Shown: positions 7,792 to 16,096 of the stretch, one piece after another | Numbering within the stretch: position 1 is the stretch's first letter | Layout of the letters: the number at the start of each line of letters is the position of its first letter | Assembly: GCA_902763505.1 (NCBI GenBank) | Contig: CACWSO010000016.1 | Location: forward strand, 1-49,408 | Source of the DNA: an uncultured Eubacteriales bacterium | GTDB taxonomy: Bacteria > Bacillota > Clostridia > Peptostreptococcales > Anaerovoracaceae | Reading direction: 5' to 3' | DNA length: 49,408 bases | The notes under the pieces: generated by a model | Told to the model about the DNA's origin: nothing | Database searches by the model: none | The model's input: the letters and a program-made list of their open reading frames with translations, nothing else | Made by a program: the position numbers and the translations under genes

Positions 7792-8718
7792 ATGAACGAT
7801 ATTATTCAGTTTTTTGTGAATATTTTCTCGGATTTTGAGATATCAGACGCGGTAGATATTATTATCGTTACTTTTGTTGTGTATTATCTGCTCAAACTCA
7901 TTTTGGAGACCCGTGCCCAGCAGATTATCAAGGGAATTCTTGTGCTGGTGGGAGCGACCTTTGTTTCTGATGTTTTGGAACTGCATACCCTGAACTGGAT
8001 GTGCAAGGGGGCACTGACTTTGGGAGCCGTTGCGGTGCTGATTGTGCTGCAACCGGAGCTTAGAAGGGCGTTGGAATTCATGGGACGAGGCCGTATCGTC
8101 AGCGGCATCGGAAGCGGAAACAAGGAGAGCAGCAAGAGAGCGGTCGAAGCAATCACCGATGCTGTGGAGAAGTTCAGCAGTGAGAAGACCGGGGCGCTCA
8201 TCGTATTCGAAAGACAGACGATGCTGGAGGATTATGCAGAGACAGGAACGGTGCTGGACGCCTTCATATCTTCACAGCTTCTCGGCAATATCTTCTATGA
8301 GGGATCACCGCTCCATGACGGTGCTGTGATAATTTCCGGGACAAAGATCTATGCGGCAGGATGCGTCCTTCCTCTATCCACAAACAGAAACATCAGCAAG
8401 GAACTCGGCACACGCCACAGAGCGGGCCTCGGAATCACTGAAAACTCCGATGCAGTGACACTGATTGTTTCTGAAGAGACCGGGATCATCAGCATGGCAG
8501 AAGACGGAAAGCTGGAGCGCTTTCTCGATACCAAGACTGTCGAGAAGAGGCTGTTGGATATTTACCTGAACAACAGAGCAATCGGAGGAAAGATATCTAA
8601 TATTTCAAAGGTTCGTTCAAGACTGGACAAAACAGCCGATGACATGACCAAGAGAAACGAATTGGTTTACGGAAAGTCAAACAGCAGCCGGGGAAAGGAG
8701 GACGACGATGAAAAGTAA
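7792..8718 (+). CDS. cdaA: Diadenylate cyclase CdaA (c-di-AMP synthase)
   Basis: This membrane enzyme of 308 residues joins two ATP into cyclic di-AMP. About the first 90 residues hold three hydrophobic helices (IIVTFVVYYLLKLIL, GILVLVGATFV, LTLGAVAVLIVLQ). The DAC domain follows, with its two signatures LHDGAVIISG (near 173) and RHRAGLG (near 207) intact, and then TLIVSEETG. The ATG at 7792 is chosen for its GGGAGACGA site and the promoter position. The last codons overlap cdaR by 11 bases, as in other Firmicutes operons where CdaR regulates CdaA and GlmM binds it. c-di-AMP controls potassium and osmolyte transport. Confidence 0.96.
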   Translation: MNDIIQFFVNIFSDFEISDAVDIIIVTFVVYYLLKLILETRAQQIIKGILVLVGATFVSDVLELHTLNWMCKGALTLGAVAVLIVLQPELRRALEFMGRGRIVSGIGSGNKESSKRAVEAITDAVEKFSSEKTGALIVFERQTMLEDYAETGTVLDAFISSQLLGNIFYEGSPLHDGAVIISGTKIYAAGCVLPLSTNRNISKELGTRHRAGLGITENSDAVTLIVSEETGIISMAEDGKLERFLDTKTVEKRLLDIYLNNRAIGGKISNISKVRSRLDKTADDMTKRNELVYGKSNSSRGKEDDDEK

Positions 8719-9085
8719 TAAAGTCCTCATGCTCATATCCCTTCTGGTTGCCATCGGTCTGTGGATGTTCGTCATGGGAAATGTAGACCCGCAGATCAGC
8801 GAAAGAGTTTCAGGTGTAAAGGTCGAAATGGAAGGTACCGACACACTGGCGGATCAGGATCTCACTGCGACAATCAATAAACCGAAAGTCGTCAATGTAA
8901 CCATAGAAGGAAAACGTTCACAGGTAATCAAAGCCAAGAAAAAGGGCATCAAGGCTTATATCGATGTTTCGACCTGTGACTATGGCAAGAACGAAGCAGA
9001 GATTTATGTCAGAATTCCTGACGGTGCAAGTGGAGTATCAGTAGAAGATATATCATCAGAGACCGCGGTATTTACGGTAAGATAG
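8708..9085 (+). CDS. cdaR: Short YbbR-domain protein (CdaR-like)
   Basis: This 125-residue protein has one N-terminal membrane helix (LMLISLLVAIGLWMFVMG) followed by a single YbbR-like repeat facing outside (VNVTIEGKRSQVIKAKK, IKAYIDVSTCDYGKNEAEI). CdaR proteins of Bacillus carry about four YbbR repeats (roughly 480 residues), so this is a minimal version. It overlaps cdaA by 11 bases and precedes glmM by 39 bases, the conserved position of the CdaA regulator, so the role is inferred mainly from context. The frame ends cleanly with no leftover YbbR coding sequence before glmM, so it looks naturally short rather than broken. Confidence 0.82.
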   Translation: MKSNKVLMLISLLVAIGLWMFVMGNVDPQISERVSGVKVEMEGTDTLADQDLTATINKPKVVNVTIEGKRSQVIKAKKKGIKAYIDVSTCDYGKNEAEIYVRIPDGASGVSVEDISSETAVFTVR

Positions 9086-9124
9086 CGATACAGTCAATCG
9101 ATATAGCCAATAAGGAGGAAAAAG

Positions 9125-10474
9125 ATGGGAAGCTTATTCGGAAACGGAGATGTCAGGGGCGTTGCAAATACAGAGCTGACACCGGATCTGGCGTTTAAGC
9201 TTGGCAAGGCAACAGGTTATGTCCTGGGCAAGACCAAGGAGAAGCCAGTTTTTCTGATCGGTAAGGACACTAGAATATCCGGCGATATGCTGGAAGACGC
9301 GCTGAGCGCAGGCTTCATGTCAACAGGAGCGAGTGTCATCAAAGTAGGCGTTCTTCCGACGCCTGCAGTCGCGTATCTAGTCAAGGCGTATGGAGCAGAT
9401 GCTGGAGTTATCGTATCGGCATCTCACAATTCTTTCGAATTCAACGGAATCAAATTCTACAACAGCGAGGGCTTCAAGATGGACGATTCCTTTGAAGATG
9501 AAGTTGAGACGATCCTTCTCAGAAACATTCATATGGACAGCCATGTGTCAGGCGCAGGGGTAGGAAGATGTCTCGAAGCAGATGACGAGGCGGAAACGAA
9601 GTACGCTGATTATCTTGAATCTACGATTGACACGGATATTAAGGGGATGAAGCTGGTCATCGACTGCGCCAACGGTTCCGCATATGAGGTGGCGGAGAAG
9701 GTCTTCACGGATCTCGGGGCGGATGTTACCCTTATCGGGAACCAGCCTGACGGACTTAACATCAACGCCAAGTGCGGAAGCACGCATCCGGAACTGATCC
9801 AGAAGGAAGTTGTGGAGCGCGGCGCGTTCATGGGCTTTGCCTATGACGGGGATGCGGACAGACTGATTGCTTGTGATGAAAAGGGCAACCTCATCGATGG
9901 AGACAAACTGATGTGCATTTGTGCACGCATGCTCAAGGAGAAAGAAGAACTTCCGGATAATAAAGTCGTTTCCACATTGATGAGCAACATAGGTTTCCAC
10001 AGGTTTATGAAAGAGGAAGGATTCCAGCTGGAGATTACAGAGGTCGGTGACAGATATGTTCTGGATAAGATGCTCGAAGAAGGAGCCGTCTTCGGCGGCG
10101 AACAGTCGGGTCACATCATCTTCCTGAATCATGCGACGACAGGGGATGGAATCCTGAGCAGCCTGCAGCTTCTTCAGGCAATCATCCATACAGGAAAGAC
10201 AGCCAGCGAAGTAAACGAAGAAATAACAGTTTATCCTCAGGTACTGAAGAACGCGAGAGTCAAAATCGAGAATAGGTTCAAGTACAGCAGAGATGAGGAA
10301 GTCAACAAAGCTGTTGAAGAAATATGCGAAGAACTGGGAGAGGACGGAAGAGTACTCATCAGGCCGTCCAGCACAGAGCCGCTTGTGAGAGTGATGATCG
10401 AGGGGCAGGATATCGAAGATATTACAGCCAAGGCTCAGAAACTCGCCAGACTCATTACAAAACGCTTCAGTTAA
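9125..10474 (+). CDS. glmM: Phosphoglucosamine mutase
   Basis: This 449-residue protein is a full-length alpha-D-phosphohexomutase that converts glucosamine-6-P to glucosamine-1-P for UDP-GlcNAc synthesis. Visible elements are the phosphoserine loop VSASHNSFEFNG (near 98), the metal loop DGDADRL (near 241), the sugar loop GGEQSGH (near 322) and the phosphate-binding RPSSTEPLVRVM near the C-terminus. One oddity is that the N-terminal FGTDGVRG signature reads FGNGDVRG, and the C-terminal RPSGTEP reads RPSSTEP. The fold and all four active-site loops remain. A strong AAGGAGG site precedes the ATG. It is followed by glmS after 10 bases. Confidence 0.95.
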   Translation: MGSLFGNGDVRGVANTELTPDLAFKLGKATGYVLGKTKEKPVFLIGKDTRISGDMLEDALSAGFMSTGASVIKVGVLPTPAVAYLVKAYGADAGVIVSASHNSFEFNGIKFYNSEGFKMDDSFEDEVETILLRNIHMDSHVSGAGVGRCLEADDEAETKYADYLESTIDTDIKGMKLVIDCANGSAYEVAEKVFTDLGADVTLIGNQPDGLNINAKCGSTHPELIQKEVVERGAFMGFAYDGDADRLIACDEKGNLIDGDKLMCICARMLKEKEELPDNKVVSTLMSNIGFHRFMKEEGFQLEITEVGDRYVLDKMLEEGAVFGGEQSGHIIFLNHATTGDGILSSLQLLQAIIHTGKTASEVNEEITVYPQVLKNARVKIENRFKYSRDEEVNKAVEEICEELGEDGRVLIRPSSTEPLVRVMIEGQDIEDITAKAQKLARLITKRFS

Positions 10475-10484
10475 GGAGGGCAGT

Positions 10485-12314
10485 ATGTGCGGAATAGTAG
10501 GATATGTAGGCACTGACCATGCCAAAGAAAAAATCATCGATGGACTGAAACGTCTGGAATATAGAGGATATGATTCGGCGGGAATCGCCCTTCCAATCGA
10601 CGGAAAGATTCAGGTGCAGAAAGCCGTAGGCGAGATCAAAAACCTGGAAGCGAAAATCGCATCCCCGGACTTCGATGCGCCGGTCGGTATCGGACACACC
10701 AGATGGGCGACCCATGGAGAACCGACTGAAATCAATGCGCATCCGCATTTGAACATGGAAGAAACCATCGCTATCGTCCACAACGGCATCATCGAGAACT
10801 ATCAGGAGATCCGCGAGTGGCTCATAACTGAGTACGGTATCGTCTTCAAATCAGAAACGGATACGGAAGTCATCGCACATCTGATCGGACTCTTCTATGA
10901 TGGAGATCTGCTGGATGCAGTCAACAAGGCTGTTGCGGAAATGCGCGGCGCCTATGCAATCGCTGCCATCGCAGCAGACGAACCAGATAAGATCGTTGCC
11001 GTCAGAAAGGATGCGCCGCTTGTAGCGGGCATTGGCAAGGGCTTCAACTTCGTTGCTTCCGATATCCCTGCAGTGCTCAAGTATGTCAGGGACGTTTATC
11101 TCATTGAGAACAACGAGACTGTTGTCCTGACGAAAGATGATATCGTCATCTATGATGAGGACGGCAATGAAGTCGATAGGGAAGTTTACGTCGTCGACTG
11201 GAAAGCAGATGCTGCAGACAAGGCAGATTACGATCACTTCATGCTCAAGGAAATCCATGAGCAGCCAGCAGTCATCAGTGAGACACTCATGAGCAGACTG
11301 AATCCTGACGACTCCATCAGACTGGATGATATCAGCCTCACAAAGGAAGACATCGAAAACATCAACAAGATCTACATCGTCGCCTGCGGAACAGCATACC
11401 ATGCAGGACTGGTCGGTAAGATGGTCATCGAGAAGATGGCGCACATTCCTGTTGAAATCGATGTGGCATCAGAATTCAGATACAGGGATACGTTTATCGA
11501 TGACAAGACTTTGTTCATCGCGATCTCCCAGTCCGGTGAGACGCTGGATACATTGGCGGCTCTTCGTGACGCCAAGGACAGGGGCGCCCGCATCCTGAGC
11601 GTTGTCAATGCAGTCGGAAGTTCCATCGCGAGAGAGTCCCACGATGTCTTCTATACGCTGGCAGGACCTGAGGTGGCCGTTGCTTCTACGAAGGCTTACA
11701 CCACGCAGCTCATCTGCATGTATCTCATCGGTCTCTACATGGGCAGCACCAAAGGCACCATTGACAAAGAGTATTATGATTACATGCTGAACGAACTCAA
11801 GGCGCTTCCGGAGAAGGTCAACAAAGTCATCGAAAACGAACCGCTTCTCAAGGAACTGGCCGAGAGATATTACTACAAAGACAACGTCTTCTTCATCGGA
11901 AGAGGTTTGGACAGCGGCGTTGCATATGAGGGATCTCTGAAGTTGAAAGAGATTTCCTATATTCACTCATTTGCCATCGCAGCAGGAGAGCTGAAGCACG
12001 GCACCATTGCGCTGATGGATTCAGATACTCTGGTCATTTCACTGGCCACACAGGACAAGCTCTATGAAAAGATGGTTTCGAATATCGTTGAAGTCCAGGC
12101 GAGAGGAGCCCGTATCATAGGCCTCGCCAAGGAGGGCAAGACGGAAATTGAAAAGACCAGCGACGAGGTCATCTACATTCCGCAGTGCGCAGACGAAGTG
12201 GCGCCTGTTCTGGCGGTCGTACCGCTCCAGATATTCGCGTACTATGTCGCGCTCGAAAAGGGATGCAATATCGATAAACCGAAGAATCTGGCGAAGTCGG
12301 TAACAGTTGAATAA
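10485..12314 (+). CDS. glmS: Glutamine--fructose-6-phosphate aminotransferase (isomerizing)
   Basis: This 609-residue enzyme makes glucosamine-6-P from fructose-6-P and glutamine. It starts MCGIVGYVG, so Cys2 is the amidotransferase nucleophile after Met removal. Further glutaminase motifs are RLEYRGYDSAG and GHTRWATHG. Two SIS domains follow (ISQSGETLDTLAAL near 347; GRGLDSGVAYEGSLKLKEI near 470), and the protein ends KSVTVE, as usual. There is only a 10-base gap to glmM, so no glmS ribozyme fits upstream. Feedback control through that RNA is therefore absent here. A hairpin lies 12 bases after the stop. Confidence 0.97.
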   Translation: MCGIVGYVGTDHAKEKIIDGLKRLEYRGYDSAGIALPIDGKIQVQKAVGEIKNLEAKIASPDFDAPVGIGHTRWATHGEPTEINAHPHLNMEETIAIVHNGIIENYQEIREWLITEYGIVFKSETDTEVIAHLIGLFYDGDLLDAVNKAVAEMRGAYAIAAIAADEPDKIVAVRKDAPLVAGIGKGFNFVASDIPAVLKYVRDVYLIENNETVVLTKDDIVIYDEDGNEVDREVYVVDWKADAADKADYDHFMLKEIHEQPAVISETLMSRLNPDDSIRLDDISLTKEDIENINKIYIVACGTAYHAGLVGKMVIEKMAHIPVEIDVASEFRYRDTFIDDKTLFIAISQSGETLDTLAALRDAKDRGARILSVVNAVGSSIARESHDVFYTLAGPEVAVASTKAYTTQLICMYLIGLYMGSTKGTIDKEYYDYMLNELKALPEKVNKVIENEPLLKELAERYYYKDNVFFIGRGLDSGVAYEGSLKLKEISYIHSFAIAAGELKHGTIALMDSDTLVISLATQDKLYEKMVSNIVEVQARGARIIGLAKEGKTEIEKTSDEVIYIPQCADEVAPVLAVVPLQIFAYYVALEKGCNIDKPKNLAKSVTVE

Positions 12315-12326
12315 AAACGAATTATG

Positions 12327-12350
12327 GCGGCGGATCACAGCATCCGCCGC
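12327..12350 (+). terminator. GC-rich hairpin after glmS (weak terminator or attenuator)
   Basis: The stem GCGGCGGAT/ATCCGCCGC is 9 bp and perfect with a 6-base loop, but only GTGTTATAAA follows rather than a T run. Termination may be incomplete, so the next genes could be reached by readthrough. No convincing promoter was seen between here and 12394. Confidence 0.5.
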
Positions 12351-12393
12351 GTGTTATAAAGATCCACCTTCGGAAACCATTGGAGGGTAGTCA

Positions 12394-13530
12394 ATGAATA
12401 CAACGGACATTCTCAGGAGATTTCTGTTGGACAGTGATCCGGTAAGCTGTGAACCTTACGGCAACGGTCATATCAACAGTACATTCCTGGTACAGACAAA
12501 GAAGGGTACAAGATACATACTGCAGAGGCTGAGCGAAGAGGCGTTCAAAAATGTTCCCGAGCTGATGGAGAACATATCCGGCATCGCCCAGTTTCTTGAG
12601 GTAAAGGCAAAAGCAGAAGGAACGCCTTGCCACGTTCTGCCGCCGGTCAAGACGGTAGACGGGGAGACATACGTTCATGTCACGGAAGAGGCTGCCGATG
12701 CTGCTGCGGATGATGCTGCGGCCAGCCTTTCCGGATACTACAGAGTGACCCCGTTCGCAGAGAACTCCATCTGTCTGGAAAAGCCGGAATCCGACGAGGA
12801 CTTTTATCAGTGCGCGATTGCTTTTGGAACATTCATCTCAGAGCTCGCAGACTATCCTGCGGAAACGCTGCACGAGACGATTCCGAACTTCCACAACACG
12901 GTGGACAGATATAGAATCTTCCACGAGACGCTGGAAAGGGCGAAGAAGGATCCGGAGCTTGCGCCGAGAGTGGAGGCGGCGAAAGATGAGATTGCCTTTG
13001 TACTGGAGCGCGAGCACAGCGCAGGCGTACTGCAGGAGATGAGGGATTCGGGAAAACTTCCAACGAGGGTCACACACAACGACACTAAGCTCAACAATGT
13101 GCTCCTCGACAAAGACACGAGGCAGCTGCTCTATGTCATAGACCTGGATACAGTCATGCCGGGTCTGTCCCTCTATGATTACGGTGACTGCATTCGCTTC
13201 GGTGCCGCGACGGCTTCTGAGGACGAAAAAGATCTGTCGAAAGTCCATTGCGACCTTCACCTTTTCGAAGTGTTCACGAAAGGGTTTATCGAAAGCTGCA
13301 AGGGACTCACGGATCTGGAGATAGAAATGCTTCCGGTAGGAGCCAGAACCATAACACTGGAACTTGGAGTCAGATTCCTCACAGACTGGCTTGATGGAGA
13401 TAAATACTTTGCAACGAAATATCCGGGACACAATCTGGACAGATGCAGATCGCAGTTGGCCCTTGCCCTGGATATGGAGAGCAAGAGAGAAGAAATGAAG
13501 GAGATCGTAAATGAATTATCTGGGCATTGA
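12394..13530 (+). CDS. Phosphotransferase-family sugar kinase, NahK-like
   Basis: This 378-residue kinase has the choline/aminoglycoside-kinase fold. NGHINSTFLV near residue 25 matches the nucleotide-binding start seen in N-acetylhexosamine 1-kinases. The catalytic loop is THNDTKLNNVLLD (near 228), followed by the metal-binding IDLDTVMPGLSLYDYGD. NahK phosphorylates GlcNAc or GalNAc at C1, and the length and DLDTVMPG wording fit that family. The context (glmM, glmS, then ROK and nagA) supports an amino-sugar substrate. The ATG follows a GGAGGG site, and the 3' end overlaps the next gene by 20 bases. A different hexosamine or sugar substrate cannot be excluded. Confidence 0.78.
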   Translation: MNTTDILRRFLLDSDPVSCEPYGNGHINSTFLVQTKKGTRYILQRLSEEAFKNVPELMENISGIAQFLEVKAKAEGTPCHVLPPVKTVDGETYVHVTEEAADAAADDAAASLSGYYRVTPFAENSICLEKPESDEDFYQCAIAFGTFISELADYPAETLHETIPNFHNTVDRYRIFHETLERAKKDPELAPRVEAAKDEIAFVLEREHSAGVLQEMRDSGKLPTRVTHNDTKLNNVLLDKDTRQLLYVIDLDTVMPGLSLYDYGDCIRFGAATASEDEKDLSKVHCDLHLFEVFTKGFIESCKGLTDLEIEMLPVGARTITLELGVRFLTDWLDGDKYFATKYPGHNLDRCRSQLALALDMESKREEMKEIVNELSGH

Positions 13531-14914
13531 TCTGAATATGAAGAACATACCGGAACTCGATCAGGAGTTTATCCCGATGGGACCTTGGATGATCGAGTAT
13601 GAGAAAGAAGCTTCCAGACCGATTGGCATCGCAATCGAACGAGAAGATGGTAAGGTTTCTGTTTTCGAGACGAAGCTGAGAGACAAAAGCTTCGAAGAAG
13701 CGAACCTCAGATATCTGGAGAGATATATTAAGTTCTGTCTCTGGAGTGTAGGCGGCTGGAAGGTCACGATTTGCGGCTGCGATGAAGAAGCGGCGAAGGT
13801 CAGAGAAGATTATGTCCTAGGCGGACCGCGTGATTTCGATGTAAACTTCATGATGAACACCTACGAGAGACCGTTTGAGTTTGAGATTTGCGACCCGGCG
13901 GATTTGCCTGCGGCCAATGATTCGGACAAGTCTGTTGGCGGACATCTGGAAGGATGCAGAATCGGCTTCGATGCAGGCGGTTCCGACAGAAAGGTTTCCG
14001 CAGTAATCGACGGCGAGACAATCTATTCTGAGGAGGTCGTATGGCACCCGAAACTTTCGGAGGACATTTCATATCAGTACGACGGCATTGTTGATTCCTT
14101 CAAGACAGCGGCTTCCAAGATGCCGCGCGTCGATGGCATCGGCGTTTCCACAGCCGGCGTTCTCATCGGCAACGCGCCGATGGTATCCAGCATCTTCCTG
14201 AAGATCTCCAGAGACAACTGGGATGAAGTGAAGACTGTCTACGACAGAGCGGCGCGTGAAATCGGAGATGTTCCGATCGTCGTTGCCAACGATGGTGATG
14301 TGACGGCTTTGGCAGGAGCCATGAGCATGGATGTCGCTCCGGTGATGGGCATCGCCATGGGAACCAGTGAAGCGGGCGGATACGTCAATGCGGATAGAAA
14401 CGTGCTCGGATGGTTCAACGAACTTGCCTTTGCACCGGTGGATCTGAATCAGGAATCCATGGCGGATCCATGGTCAGGAGACAACGGCGTAGGCGCAACC
14501 TACTTCTCACAGGATTCGGTCATCAAGCTGGCGCCTGCGGCAGACATCGAGCTGGACGAAGCCCTCGCACCGGCAGAAAAGCTCAAAGTGGTGCAGAACA
14601 TTCTGGACGGCGCCGACGCGGCAGAGAATCCGAAGAAGGAAGGAGCCGAAGCGATCTTCAGAACAATCGGATGCTACCTGGCGCATACACTGGTGCTCTA
14701 TGGACTGTTCTACGATCTGAAGTACGTCCTGATTCTCGGACGTGTTGCTTCAGGACGCGGCGGTGAGATCCTTGTAGGCGAATGCAACAGAGTGCTCGCT
14801 GATGAGTACCCTGAACTGAACAGCAAAATCACAGTTATGCTTCCGGATGAGAAGATGAGAAGGGTGGGACAGTCCGTTGCGGCTGCCAGCCTCCCGGAAG
14901 TCGTTACGCCATAA
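13511..14914 (+). CDS. Atypical ROK-family protein with N-terminal extension
   Basis: This 467-residue protein carries a ROK/ASKHA kinase-like core from about residue 148: IGFDAGGSDRKVSAV (phosphate-1), IGVSTAGVLIG, VANDGDVTALAGAM (catalytic-Asp position) and a C-terminal LILGRVASGRGGEI. It differs from ordinary ROK sugar kinases in two ways. About 145 extra residues precede the core, with no helix-turn-helix that I can recognise, and the CxCGxxGC zinc motif is absent. Its position between a NahK-like kinase and nagA suggests action on GlcNAc or a related sugar, such as making GlcNAc-6-P for NagA. It overlaps the preceding gene by 20 bases. A sensor role without catalysis is an alternative. 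Confidence 0.72.
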   Translation: MNYLGIDLNMKNIPELDQEFIPMGPWMIEYEKEASRPIGIAIEREDGKVSVFETKLRDKSFEEANLRYLERYIKFCLWSVGGWKVTICGCDEEAAKVREDYVLGGPRDFDVNFMMNTYERPFEFEICDPADLPAANDSDKSVGGHLEGCRIGFDAGGSDRKVSAVIDGETIYSEEVVWHPKLSEDISYQYDGIVDSFKTAASKMPRVDGIGVSTAGVLIGNAPMVSSIFLKISRDNWDEVKTVYDRAAREIGDVPIVVANDGDVTALAGAMSMDVAPVMGIAMGTSEAGGYVNADRNVLGWFNELAFAPVDLNQESMADPWSGDNGVGATYFSQDSVIKLAPAADIELDEALAPAEKLKVVQNILDGADAAENPKKEGAEAIFRTIGCYLAHTLVLYGLFYDLKYVLILGRVASGRGGEILVGECNRVLADEYPELNSKITVMLPDEKMRRVGQSVAAASLPEVVTP

Positions 14915-14943
14915 CGGCGGAAATATCACGCCATAACGGCGGA
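14906..14943 (+). repeat. 16-bp direct repeat at the ROK/nagA junction
   Basis: ACGCCATAACGGCGGA occurs at 14906-14921 and again at 14928-14943. The first copy holds the stop codon of the ROK gene, and the second supplies part of the GGAGG site of nagA. It looks like a small tandem duplication. Confidence 0.85.
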
Positions 14944-14953
14944 GGTGAATAGA

Positions 14954-16096
14954 ATGATTTACAGAAACGCAGAAGTTTTTATCGATGGACAGTTCCGAAT
15001 CTGCGACTTTGAGGTCAAAGGCGACAAGATCGTGGCGTTGGGAAATCCATATCTGCCGGCGATCAATGAAGCGGCAGGGGATGAAGAAACAAATCTCGAC
15101 GGTTACTATGTGATTCCGGGTCTGGTTGATGTGCACACCCACGGCAGCATGAATGCGGACTTCTCCGATGGAGACTACGAAGGTCTGAAATCCATGGCGG
15201 AGTATCTTGCAAAATCGGGAGTGACTTCCTTCGCGCCTGCCGGGATGACTTTGCCTTACGAAACGCTGGCGGTTGCTTTTGCAACTGGTAAAAAACTTCA
15301 TGATGAGTGCCCGGAGGGCTGTGCAAGGCTCATGGGTATTCACATGGAAGGACCGTTCTTCTCAGAGAAGAAGAAGGGTGCGCAGAACGGGGCGTACCTG
15401 CGGGATCCGGATTTCGATGCGTTCAAAGAGCTTTATGATGGATGCGATGGGCTCGTCAGAATCGTCGATGTCGCTCCGGAACTTCCGGGGGCAACAGAAT
15501 TCACTGCAAAGGCAGCAGAACTGACGACCGTTTCCATCGCGCACACCGATGCGACTTATGAGGAAGCATGTGCGGTACTGGATGCAGGAGCTAAGCATCT
15601 GACGCACCTGTACAATGCGATGCCTCCGATCCATCACCGCAAACCGGGCGTGATCGGAGCAGGTTCAGAGAGAGATAATGTCATAGCTGAACTCATCTGC
15701 GATGGATATCACATTCATCCAAGTTCCATCAGAATGGCGTTCAAATTATTCCCGGGACGTATTTGCCTGATCAGCGACTCCCTTAGATGCTGCGGCATGC
15801 CGGAAGGAAAGTATGAACTTGGCGGACAGGACGTATTCCTGAAGGGCGGGGTTGCACGTCTTGAGGACGGCACCATTGCCGGATCAGCAAGCAACGTTTA
15901 TACTTGCATGCTGAACGCCATCGAGTACGGTGTTCCGAAGGAGGCGGCAGTAGCGGCGGCAACCATTACACCGGCTCGTGAGATCGGAGCAGATGATCAG
16001 ATTGGATCGATTGCAGAAGGTAAGTTCGCAGACTTCATCATCTGCAGGGAAGACTTGAAACCACAGAGAATATTCCTGGGCGGAGTAGAATTATGA
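14954..16096 (+). CDS. nagA: N-acetylglucosamine-6-phosphate deacetylase
   Basis: This 380-residue amidohydrolase removes acetate from GlcNAc-6-P to give GlcN-6-P. Motifs in order are VDVHTHGSMNADF (metal HxH near 57), HMEGPFFSEKKKGA, SIAHTDATYEE, KHLTHLYNAMPP and LISDSLRCCGMPEG with the catalytic Asp (near 275). The usual GSASNVYTCMLNAI-type C-terminal element is present. The ATG at 14954 is preferred over an upstream in-frame GTG, which lies inside the GGAGGTG ribosome site. It shares 4 bases (ATGA) with the next gene. The product feeds the same pool as GlmS. No nagB (GlcN-6-P deaminase) is in the window. Confidence 0.93.
   Translation: MIYRNAEVFIDGQFRICDFEVKGDKIVALGNPYLPAINEAAGDEETNLDGYYVIPGLVDVHTHGSMNADFSDGDYEGLKSMAEYLAKSGVTSFAPAGMTLPYETLAVAFATGKKLHDECPEGCARLMGIHMEGPFFSEKKKGAQNGAYLRDPDFDAFKELYDGCDGLVRIVDVAPELPGATEFTAKAAELTTVSIAHTDATYEEACAVLDAGAKHLTHLYNAMPPIHHRKPGVIGAGSERDNVIAELICDGYHIHPSSIRMAFKLFPGRICLISDSLRCCGMPEGKYELGGQDVFLKGGVARLEDGTIAGSASNVYTCMLNAIEYGVPKEAAVAAATITPAREIGADDQIGSIAEGKFADFIICREDLKPQRIFLGGVEL

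Noticed and set aside
10400-10490. Search for a glmS ribozyme upstream of glmS
   Set aside because: Only 10 bases separate glmM and glmS, leaving no room for the ribozyme.
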